From Dryomyza anilis (Eukaryota > Arthropoda > Insecta > Diptera > Dryomyzidae), in assembly GCA_951804985.1 (NCBI GenBank), contig OX638133.1, forward strand, positions 11,118,501 through 11,182,500: a stretch of DNA of 64,000 nt. Direction: 5' to 3'. Of the stretch, positions 1-12,100 are shown piece after piece. The notes beneath the pieces were generated by a model. It was not told where the DNA came from, searched no databases, and was given only the letters and a program-made list of their open reading frames with translations. Position 1 is the first letter of the stretch, and each line of letters opens with the position of its first letter. Position numbers and translations under genes: made by a program.

Positions 1-109
1 CGTTGTAACCGCCCAACACATCGGTGACAATTGATTTGGCGGACTCGGTGTAGACTTTCTCTTGCGATGCATTGGGTTTAAAGACTCTGTCGAAGAGATA
101 AACTTTACC
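1..109 (-). CDS. Khc: Khc coding exon 2 (partial, cut by window edge)
   Basis: Reading starts with GGT AAA GTT right after a TTTTGCAG acceptor, and phase 0 matches exon 1. It gives [20 protein letters not shown] and continues to DVLGGYN; the next residues in the family lead to the ATP-binding P-loop. The exon is truncated only by the end of the window. Confidence 0.95.
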
Positions 110-3100
110 CTGCAAAAAGAAAGAAAAAAATATTTATGAATTAAAGAAATTGTTTTAAATATATTAAACAATAAGGAAATCTATTTTATTTTTTAATTTA
201 ACTGATAAGTAGCATCTTTTTGGTTTAAATGGAACTTGAATTGAAATGTCATTTATGAACCTGAATCGATTCTTGTATAATATCAAAAATGCATCGAAAA
301 TTAAGTCGTCTGTTTCAAATTTGTATAATAAATCTTAAATGCTTTTAAATAATACATATTTTATTCCATTATTTAAACAGAATTTAAATTAAAAGCTCGT
401 TTGCCTGTTCACAGTTGACCTAAATTTCACAAAAATTTGCATATTTCCACATACAGAAATAGTATGCAATAACTGCGGGATACAAAAATGAAATTGCATT
501 TTATTAGATTTTATCGCAAGTGCATTTGGACGGACGCGCCTTGCCAGGGGTCAATTGGTGGTTGGATAAAAGTTGGAAAATGCTGCAATGCGTTATCATT
601 GGACCAGCATTTGTTGTTTGTATAACTTATTAAATAGGTCAAGTGTGAAAAGAACCAGGAGAATCAACTAGCTTGTGCTATATTGTACAGTAATAAGTAC
701 AAGTTGTAAAATGCTGCAATGCGTTATTATTGTGACAAAATTTTTCGTTTTTATATCGTTTTAAATAGGTCAAGAGTGAAGAAAAGTACCAAGAAAAGAG
801 TTAGCCAGAGATACTTAAAAATGTAATAATCGCGCGTAAGTCTTGAAATTAGGTTTTCCTTCAATAGTAATGCAAATTTTTGACAACAAACAACATATAA
901 AAAATCGTTCTATAGAACTTCAACGTTCTCAATTCGTTTGAATACATTTAACTAGAACAGAAAAAAATCGAATTCCGAAATAGAAAAAAAAAATAAAATT
1001 AAAACATGTCGAAATTAAGTGTTTTCTTCAAAATCAATTTTCAAAGCATTTCTGTAAAATATTAAGCAGGGTTTAAATTACTCGAGCAAAATCACTATTT
1101 GCTTTTCAAATGCTGCTTCGATTCCAAACTCTTACTTTTTTGCTTATTAAATTTAATTGCCAAACTCGCACTCCCTGCTTTTGAAATGCTGCATATAAAA
1201 TAAAAAGGAGGCAAGTAATTGCGGCATGGTAGCAAATCAAATTCATGAACTGAAAGTATTTAAAATCTTAAGAATTGCTCAATAACTGTGCTTTTTTGAA
1301 AGTATTGTTATGAAAATTCAGTCTACAGAAAACTGTCCTACAAGTTCGTATCTCTGGATTGTGTACAAAATAAAAACACTCTTATATTTGGTTTAAATTA
1401 TAACAATTAACATTATTAATTCACTTAACTAATAACAAATTCTAACATCTGCTGAATGTCCACTATTTAACTTGACATTGTTCTCACACGAGATGCACTC
1501 GACCACTTTCCAATCACTACTGAAGTGCTGTGCCTTTGATGCGGCGCCCTTATATACTGCATGCAACAGTTCGACACGTTTCGATACGTTTCGATACGTT
1601 TCGATACGTTTCGACATGCTTCGAGAATCTTCTACTCGTTTCATGAATGACGCATGATATTCGCACTCATCATTCGCATCTCATTCGCACTCATGTGTTT
1701 CAATGTGCTGATCTTCCATCTCTTTTTCGCACATTGCTTAGTGCGCTAAATGATCTTCCGTCTCTTTCTAACACATTGCTTAGTGCGGTGAATTGTCTTG
1801 CGTCTCATTTATTATTGTTGATTGCTTGCACAGTGGACCAAATTACCTCTTTTCGTAACAGTATAATAAATAAAAGTATTACTTTGTTTCGAAGTATCGC
1901 ACTGTAATGTTTTGAAACTCTTGCATTCAGAACAGTGCGTAAAATATGGCACCACCGGTTAATATCAACGAATTATCGATTGTGAATAGCATTTCAGAAG
2001 AAGACGAAAATTATTTTTCTCATTTGGAACAGCTGATATTTAATTTGCGCGAATGACGAAATTTGCAAGAAATTACAAAGATTATTTAGAAAAGTATAAT
2101 AAATGCTCGAAATAATAAATTTCAGTGAGAATTTGTGCGTGTAATCGTCCAGTGTATCCACGGTAGCTCAGTGGTTAGTGCGTTGGACTTCGAGCCGAAA
2201 GGTCCCCGGTTCAAGCCTGGACTGGGGCTAACAACATCTTTTCATAGAAACATTTTTCTATACCGCGCTACCTCTCGACAGTAAAACAGAGTAAAACATT
2301 GCCTATGAAAAGCTCTCACCCGCCGTTCGGATTCGGCAATAAACTTTAGGTCCCACCACTTTGAGTACAAATATAACACGCACAGCTCAAAATGGTGAGA
2401 GAGCTCGGCCTAAGTTCTTATAGGACTGTAGTTCCAAACTATTATTATTATTATATTAATCGTCCAGTGTTACTTTATAAAATGAATAATTGCAGAAAAC
2501 TAATAAAATGAAAATCAATGGACAGAAATGAGCGCACGAGTGCAGAGCGTAAAAAGTGCATCTCACATTTTTCTGTCAAAAATATTGAGAGTTTAAACGT
2601 AGTTTAACCCACCGACATTGGTTTAAACTACGTTTAAAGTTCACTGAAATACACGATTCTAAGTTTAAACTACTAATGGAGTTCAACTACCACTGGAAAA
2701 CTGGCCCTTAGTCACATTTTCAAATTAAACATAGTTTAAACTAGATGTAATTTGGTCTGTTAGAAATATTGTAAATGGCTATTAACTGATTACTAATTGT
2801 CTCTCTGTCAGTTTGTTTAGAAACTTGTTTAGGAACTATCGACGTTTTAGAATTGTGCAGTTTTCATTTATTTGTTTTTGAAACACAAAGCTTAATCTGA
2901 AATCAATTTTATAACTCATTAATCTAAAGAAAAAAAAAATGCAATTCTTTGAAAACGATTTTATACATTATTGCAAAAAATACAATTTTGGAATTGTGAC
3001 ACTTTTTAACCTGGAGTGCGATATCTTTAATTGTTATTCGATGATGTCAGTATTGTTATCAATTCAAGAGTTTTTGCTAATCTTACGGCATATGGACTAA

Positions 3101-6100
3101 TATTTTGTAATTAAATTCTAATACCAAATAAGAGGAATATAAAACGTCGTCATTGTAGAACAAAAAAACACACAAACTACTGTTTAAAATTTCATTAATT
3201 GTTTTATGCAAATTTTTATAAGTCCGACAATTGCATCTATGAAATGTCAATTCAAGTTATACAATTTATCAGCTAGTTTATGTAAAATGTAGCAATAAAC
3301 ATACAAAGTTCTGGAAAAATTGTACTTGATTAGATTTACGTTCTAAACGACGAAATAATAAGTTACACGTTTATAATAAAATCGGTTTTATTTGTTAAAA
3401 TTAAATTAAGTAAATACTATGAAACTAGTTGATGTAATTCATTAATTAGTATACAAATTAGATTAAAAACTATTGTGTTTTTATTGCAAAAACAATAATT
3501 TCCAAATTTAACAAAAACAAACCAAGTTTTACACTACAAATTAACTAAACTATGTAACATCTTAAGCAACCGAAAAAAAACCCTCATCTCTAATTTTGGA
3601 CGCTTGCCAGTAGCAATTTAATGCCTTTAGCCTAGGCCAAACACAACGCATTAGTTGAAAAATCAATATATACCAAAAATAGTCCACAACAATACATCGT
3701 AGTGTGCCATACCATTAATCATAAAGTCATTTTCTCACTACGTTTCATATATATAAATAAAAAGATAACTACTAAAAAGGTAAGAAGAAGTAAATTTTCT
3801 ATGTTTTGCCAAAATAACAAAAATTAATCAATAAAAGGATTGGTCGCGAATATTTTGAATAAAGAGAAATACAAAAATAAAAAGAAGAAAGTTTGGCTAA
3901 TAAATCAACACGTTGTTACATGGTAAATTAGACAGCATTAAATGCAAACGAAAAACTACGAAGACACGCGAATTATTTGCAAAATAGTATTTATAAAAGG
4001 CACACACAGCATGGGTTTCATCAAAACGAAAATTACGTTTTGCACAAAAGACTTAAATATGGTAATGCTCTTGAAGTGCAATTTATTAGGCAAAAGAATG
4101 TTTAGGTAAATAATTAAAACTAGTAGTTTTATGTATTTAAACTTTAAAGATTTTTAGAAACTTTAAAAAAATTAGGTTTTATGATATCGAAAAATAAATA
4201 TTTTGCGGAAAGCAAATATGCTCCCTTTTAGGGAAGACATGATCATGACAAGATAATGTTGGCCATTTAATTAACTGGGTTTTAATGTAAAAACACAATG
4301 ATCAGTTTCTAATGATGGCCCTAGCACAATTTTTACAAGGAGTGGCAATGATGAGCTTAAAATTGTGATAACCCAATCTTAGTTGTAATTAGGACAATGA
4401 GAAATATATATTATAGGTTCTACAATATAACCTACGTCCTTCGCCGTGGACGTTTTTGATTGGTGTTATAAATGTAGTAATCAAAACAAAAATAATTCTC
4501 CGCCAAAACAATTTTTCTCGAAGACAATTCTTCCTAGTTCTTCCCCGTAGAATTCTTTCCGAAGATGTTTTAGTGTGGTGAGTTTTAATGTGGTGAGTTT
4601 TAATGTGGTGAGTTTTAGTATGGTGAGTTTTGGTATGGTGAATTTAAGTGTGGTGAGTTTAAAGAATTTGGGGTGTTTGGTATACCCTAGTGTGAAATAT
4701 CTATATAACCATTTATTTTACATATTTTATATGAAATTCGATTGGAATTCGATCGAAAGTGCAATCTTGACCGAGTATGTAAAAAAATAATATTAAAATC
4801 AGTTCTAACGAATGTACACAGTAAAGATAAATACAATATATATATAATTATGCAAAAATTTCAAAATAAAACCTTTTCTTTTTGCAATTAGAAAACGTTT
4901 AACTAACTTCAATAAATAGATAGCGTGGGCGTTACCAATTAAATAATAATAATGACAACCACAAATACCATAAGTTGATAAAATATGCATTGATAAATCG
5001 AAAAATGTATTTAGTAGTCGATGAACTTCCCACATTTGTATAAACCATGTAGAATGCACTGAGAAACCTACATAATATGCGAATGAGTGTGATTTATGCA
5101 AAAAAAAAAAGCAATATTGATATAATGCATGCAAAGTGATACAAGAAACGTGTAGGAAAATAATATTGAAGAAAAAAACATCATAAGACAAAACGTGTAA
5201 CATATGTTTTCTATCTAATCAACAAAAAATGTCCGATTAGAATATTAAAAAATAAAAGAAAACACCTAAGGAATGTGGAGAACAAGAAATAAAATCCAAA
5301 CGTAAGAAAATCACTATAAAAAGTATAACATCATCGCTAAGAATTGAGAATTTATGAAGTGTGCGAAATTTGTAGGGATGGACAATGGAGCTTGCAAAGA
5401 GTTGCCAACAATTTAAGGGAATTGCTTTCGTGAGTTTTCGAGAAAAAAATAGAGCACCAAAATAATAACAATATTATAATATTTCCTAATAACTACCCAG
5501 CGTACCAAACGATATCGTTTGATCGAACATTGTTATCGTTGTCGACTATCGTTAACGATTCGAGAATAATAGCTTTCTCAATATAAATGGCTCTATCCTT
5601 AACGATATCGATAATGTATGAATTCTCGATATCGAAACGAATACGAAAATTGATTCAATCTCGAAACGAATTTAAAAAACTACTTTTACACAGACATGAC
5701 CTAGGGCAAGTATGCATTCACTGTAGATTACGAAGTAATGCTAGGTAGGAGAGACCACCCATTACACACCACATCAAAAGTAAAAAGAAATCGAATGTTA
5801 TCTCATGTATATATAGATTACTATTTAGAAGTAATATGGGGTCAACTATAAATATAAATATATATGACTCTCATCGCTGAAAATCCGAATCATTTTCAAG
5901 TTGTTGCTCAGCCCAATTCACGAACATACGACGCTTCTGGTGGTCAAGCGGATTCAGTTCTTGTGTCAATTTGATTTTGTAAGGATGTAGGCCAATATCT
6001 TTTCGCAAAATTCGCCACAAGGACGTCACAGAGATGCCCAACGCTTGAGAACGACTTGTGAGAGACACATTTGGGCTTTCTTCAACTGAAGCCTCAGCGG

Positions 6101-9100
6101 CAGCAATATTCTCGGCACTACAGGCACTTCTTTGTCTCACTGGCACGGGAACATTTTGTACTGTGCCTGTGGATTAAAATTTTTCCACTAGACGCTCAAT
6201 TGTTGATCTACTAGGACGATTATGACGACCATAAATTGGACGTAGCGCTCTTAACGTTGAGGACACTGACTCCGAATTTCGGTAGTAAATTTTAATAATT
6301 TCGACTCGTTGTTGGCTCGTACATCTTTCCATCATGAAATGGCAACCCTTACTGAAGAGAAATGTTAAAAGAGCAGCAAGAAATATGGCGTTGTTTGCTG
6401 TCCCTGTCGCTCTACTTTTGTAGCGTCCCTGTTGAAAAACCCTTTACTTTGTACGCACTAGTAATGAGGGGTGCTTCCATATGTGCATTACTTTGTGCGT
6501 TGTAGTAATAAGGGGTGATACCATTTCTACATTATTTTATACGCAGTAGTAATGAGATAATGTACATTTTTTACTTTGTAATTGGTGACATTTAAGTTAT
6601 GTTTTAATTAAGACAATTTAAATAGAACAATAAAATATTTATTCACATTTTTATCGAATTATAAATATAGGTACACAAATTAATTCAGAAAATGTTAAAT
6701 TTAATGTTCACAATTTGATTTTCATGGTTTGATATGTAATTTGATGTAATTATCCTTGTAGCTCGTCTGGTTATTGCGTTGAACTAAGAGCGAAAAGTCG
6801 CAGGTGCGTTCGACTACGAGCCGAAAGGTCCGCGGTTCGATCCCCAGCGACTGCCAACATCTTTTTCATAGAAAACATTTTTCTATGCGATGCTACCTCT
6901 CGGCAGGAAATGGCAAACCTACGAGAGTAAAACATTGCCTATGTAAAGCTCTCTCACCCGTCGTTCGGATTCGGCAATAAACTGTAGGTCCCACCAATTT
7001 GAGGACAAATATAACACGCACAACTCGGCCGAAGTTCTATACAGGACTGTATTTTATTAACTTTTATTTTATTATTATTATCCTGAAGCTAAACTTTATT
7101 AACAAAGACGAGTTGCATTTTATAATTAATTATACTTCACCCTTTATCAATGGATTAAATGTCCAAGAAATTGTATCGCCTTCAAAAGTCATTAGGTAAA
7201 TTCAAAAAATGTACAAGTACCTGTTCCATTTCCGCATTACTTAGTAATCTGAGGGTAAGGGAGGGTGGCTACATTTCAACATTAATGTACATTACTGCTA
7301 AATTACAAATGAACTAATTCGAAGTTTGTAGACAAAGTAATGAAGAAAACATTGGTTACCGTTCGAACTAGGTCAGAATATTTCCCATTGGGAACTTTAG
7401 AAAAAGTTCAGACATTCTCTACTCGATGCGACTAAAATGGGGAACAACTAATGAGAAAATGTTAAGTCTTACGAATGACACGAGAATTAAAATTCATCAA
7501 ATATATATTTTTTTAATTAAGCATAACTTTTATCGTTTTGTTTAAATTTAAACAATTTCAAAATATTATTTAACTTTTTAAAACCTTTATCAGATTTAAC
7601 ATATTATTTTTTTATAACAATTTTTATTTTTTATTATTTCAGATTTTCGCGCCAAATCTTCAACACAAATTAAAAAAATCAAATACTGTCAAACATATAC
7701 GTTTTGATTAATACAAAATAAACGAGACATAATTTTTTTTTTTTTGTATTACTTAAACAGCTGGCAACCATGTGTACGTCGAAATGGCGAAGACAACACC
7801 ATCGTCATCGACGCTTTGACTTTGCAAACGTCGAGTGTTGTAGTGCGTTGTTCGTGAGCGCAAACGTCTTCGTTTCATAAGTTTTTCGTAGTTTTTAGTT
7901 TTTACTTTATTCGCTCTTTTGTTTTATACTTTGTTGCTGCTGCTCTTTTTAAATGCATGAATAATTCGCGTTTGGTTCAAGTGTAGCGCAGCAGCAAGAA
8001 ACAAAAAGAAAAAAAGTACAATTGGAGCAGTTTCATTGTTGCTTCGTGATTTTTATGTCTTGTACTTCTTTCTTCTTGAATTATTAAAAAAAAATTACAT
8101 TATTGAATTTTATACGAATACAAACAACGGCAATCAGCATTATAATCAAAAATAAAAAAACAAAAAAGAGATTCTACCAGTTGGGAGGAGGAGTGAGTAA
8201 TGCTTTTGGGTTGCTGCGTGTTTTGTGAGTTTTCGACTTGTGCCTGCCCAAGTAAAATTTAAATATTTAAATTAATGATCTCATTTATGATGTGTTACTA
8301 GATAAGACTACAATATATAGATTTAGTTAAGTGAATGGCTGGGGAGTGTTAATTGTTTGTGTAGTTCAGCTGAGTGAACAACGAGTTGAATGAGTCAAAC
8401 GATGGCTGGACAATATGTGAAATTTTATTTTTACATCATTATAATTTTTTTTGTTTTTTTGCAATAAAATTTTAAAAACTTTTTAAATGTTAATTTTATG
8501 AAAGAATTTTGTATTGTAAAAAGTTGCAACATCGTTGTTTTAAAAGTCAAATAAAAACATTATATTTAATTTATTTTTTATTTTAATGTTTAATAATTTA
8601 AAAATTAATTGAGAAATTGTAATGCCATTTGATAGATTTAACAGATACTTGAAATGTTTTAAATATCTCCCCCAGACAAAATGGTCGTGGTATTTTTGAA
8701 GCTGTAAATTTTTGTGGAATTTGTATGGCAGATTTACGCCATATTTGGGGAATGGGCAGAAATCAGACAGCTTTTGATACAAACTCCGCCTTTGTCTGTT
8801 TGAAATATGTCGAGGAAATGTTTCTGAACTGCCTCGACCCTGCCAAAAATTTTGTCTGGAACTGCTATACATTTCCCAAAATATTCTATTTATCTGTGGT
8901 TTGCCGGAAATATGCCAGAAAAATGCCAAAAATTTTGTCTCGGGTTCACACAAAATTTCTGCCTTGAATCTACCATTAAAATTCCACAAAATTTGACAAC
9001 CAGCTATACACTTTCCAAAATATTCCATTTATCTTTGTGTTTGTCGGAAATATGCCTGAAATATTCCTAAAAAATGCAAGAAAATATGTTTAGAGAGCCC

Positions 9101-12100
9101 CAGACAACATTGGCGGGATCGACGCAGTTTGGAAACATTTCTTTGACATATTTAAAACAAACAAAGGCGGAGTCTGTATTACAAGCTGTTTGTTTTCTGC
9201 CCGTACTCAAAATATGCCGTGAATCTGCCAATAAAAATGTACAAACTGCTATACACTTCGCAAAATATCCACTAATCTGTGTATTTGCCAGAAATATGCA
9301 CGAAATATTCCTAAAAAATGCCAGAAAAGTTGTCTCGGAAGGTTATCAATTTTTGTGGAATTTTAAAGGAAGATTTCCGGCCCATAAAAGTCAGCTTTTG
9401 AAAATCCAACTTTCTCTGTCAAAATTTTCCGATAAAATATTTCTATTCAAATCCTTCTCGGCCCTGAAAAAAAATTTTTGGACCCGAGATAAAATTTTGG
9501 AATTTGTTATGAACATTTTCGGCAAACACACAGATAAATGGAAGTTTTTGGGTATGGCAGATTATCAAAGTGATACTATTTTTAATATCGACTATATTTC
9601 GTTTGTTTTTTAGACTGTTTGAATTTTATAACGAAAACTAATCATTATTTTAACGAACGACAAATGTTTTATAGGATTCTTTAATAAATGAAAATGAATT
9701 CAGCAAAATAATTTTATTTCTACTATTTACGTTAAAACGAAAATTTTTATTGTGTTACGCGCAAATAGCACTTATTACCTACCCTAACATTTTATTAATT
9801 TAGACCATATGCTATTGTTTTACCTTCTGAATGCCATTAAATATCAAAATTAAGGGATGATGTTCAAAAACCTTGAATATTCGACAAATTGATAAATATA
9901 AATACTAAAAATAAATGTTCAAATTTATATAACCCCTAAAATATAGAAAAACAAAAAATATCTACCAACTTAAAAATAATTTTTTTGTACAAAACAATTA
10001 CGACGACGCCAAAACGCGACATAATTACTGAAGCAATATATTTCCGGCAACAAAAAAAAACAATTGTCGGCATTAAAACCATGGTACACATCAAATATTG
10101 CGTTAGGAACAAAAACAAACACAATACAAAAAGTTTGGCTAAAATGGCAGAATAAAATAAATGAAGAATAAAAGAAAAGAGGAAACAATAAAAGCAGATT
10201 GGGTAACAAAAAGACAAAATTAAAGCGCATGTTAAAATAGAGATAGTTATGCATAACGTCGTTGTTCAAGTAAAATAAACCAAAAAGTATTTTATAAATT
10301 TAAATAGGTGCTTTGTGAAAAAACGTGATATATATTCGAATATAATAATGATAGTATCAATGGAAAGAGAATAGCATAATCTTTCTAATGGCATTTTAGA
10401 CTTTAAAATACATAAAAAGGTTTTTGCAAAATGAATTCATAAACTTGAAAAAATTATATTATTAATTTCTAAAACGAGGACGATATCAAATACATAGAAT
10501 ATAAAATATTAAAATACATTTTGAAGATATAGAAATTTATATAAATGCAAAGAAAAAAAAAAAGACAACAAATAAAATAAAGATTAGAAAAAGACGAATA
10601 CGTTAAGAGCAGAGTAGCCAACGCGAATATATACAGCACAAAATGCCAAGAGCTAAACTGTTAATTAAGAAATTGGTCAGCGACAGTGACGTTGCTTGGC
10701 CAGCAGATTGTTGGCTTAGACAGCAACACACACAAAGCAGTAAAAAAAACTGTAAGATTTTTTTTTTAAATTTTTTTGCAATAAACTACTGAAGCAAGGC
10801 GATAAAGTAGTAACATCATGGTTTTATTGTTGTTGAAATTTGCTAATGTGCAACTTGCTTGAAACGAATCGTAGAGGAAAAAAAAGCAACAACTTTTTAA
10901 ATATTTCACTTTTTTGTTCAGTATTTTTAGAAGCAATGGCAACACGGTGAAAAGCGTTAGCAGCAAATATATAATTCCGCTAATGGACGCTTGGTTGATT
11001 ACAGTCCGACAATGAAATAAAATAAAAAAAAAATATTAAGAAACTATTGTATGTTTCTACTACACTCGTAGAGTTGGGTAAAAGAAATATGAGTGGCATC
11101 AATTTTTAAAATTAATAGTAGTATTTTTTAGAGAAATCAAATATTTATGAAAAAATTAATAAACTAAAAAAACACGAGTTGAACGCGTCTAAACATTAAT
11201 AAAACTCAAGTGTTGTGAGATATATAAAAATTTATTACAGAATTTTAAAGTTTAAATATAGTTTTCGCAAAAAAAAAATTCTATTTTCCACATTCTAAAA
11301 TATATAAAGGTTTTTATGTATTTTTACCCCAGACAAAATTTTTGACAGGGTCGAGGTATTTTTGAAACCATTTTTGACATATTTCAAACAAACAAAGACG
11401 GAGTTTGTATCAAAAGCTGTCTGTTTTCTGCTCGTTCCCCAAATATGGCATGAATCTGCCATTAAAATGCCATCAAATTGTACAACCTGCTATACACTTC
11501 CCAAGATATTCTATTTAGCTGTGCGTTTGCCGGAAATAAGCCCGAAATATAACAGAAATATGCCAGACATTTTATCTCGGGTAGTTTTTGTCATAATACC
11601 CCCCCAGACAAAATTTTTGTCAGGGTCGAGGTATTTTTGAAACATTTTATTGACATATTTCACAAACAGACAAAGGCGGAGTTTTTGTCAAAAGCTGTTT
11701 GCCGCTCTTTTGACATTTCTCGATGGAAAGATATACGAGCCAACAACGAGTCGAAATTATTAAAATTTACTACCGAAATTCGAATTCGTATATCTTTCCA
11801 TCATGAAATGGCAAACCTTACTGAAGAGAAATGTCAAAAGAGCGGCAAGAAATATGGCGTCGTTTGCTGTCCCTGTCGCTCTACTTTTGTAGCGTCCCTG
11901 TTGAAAAACCCTTTATTATATTTGAACTTTTAAAATGTTTAAATTTGTTTGGACAGATCAAATTTTCTCATCAAACACTTAAAAAACCGTATTGTTTCTA
12001 ATGTACTTGTGGAAAGTTTTCGTTTATTTGTCTCATTCAAGATGGATTTAATTTTACAGACTATTATTATGAACTTCTCACATTTTCTATAAAGACCAGG

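Noticed and set aside
2156..2230. Functional tRNA gene
   Set aside because: A and B boxes are present, but the T-arm and acceptor stems do not pair fully and the sequence runs on into a SINE body with target-site duplication.
4805..5203. 132-codon minus-strand frame
   Set aside because: Phe/His/Tyr/Ile-rich translation of AT-rich intron DNA with no recognised domain, start context or splice support.
8540..9028. 162-codon open frame on the minus strand
   Set aside because: Same repeat cluster read in the opposite sense; ends in AT-rich low-complexity sequence ([15 protein letters not shown]).
9074..9613. 179-codon open frame on the plus strand
   Set aside because: It consists of read-through of the GACAAAATTTTTG / CGGAAATATGCC dispersed repeats; similar frames occur in the other units, and there is no domain or codon bias.
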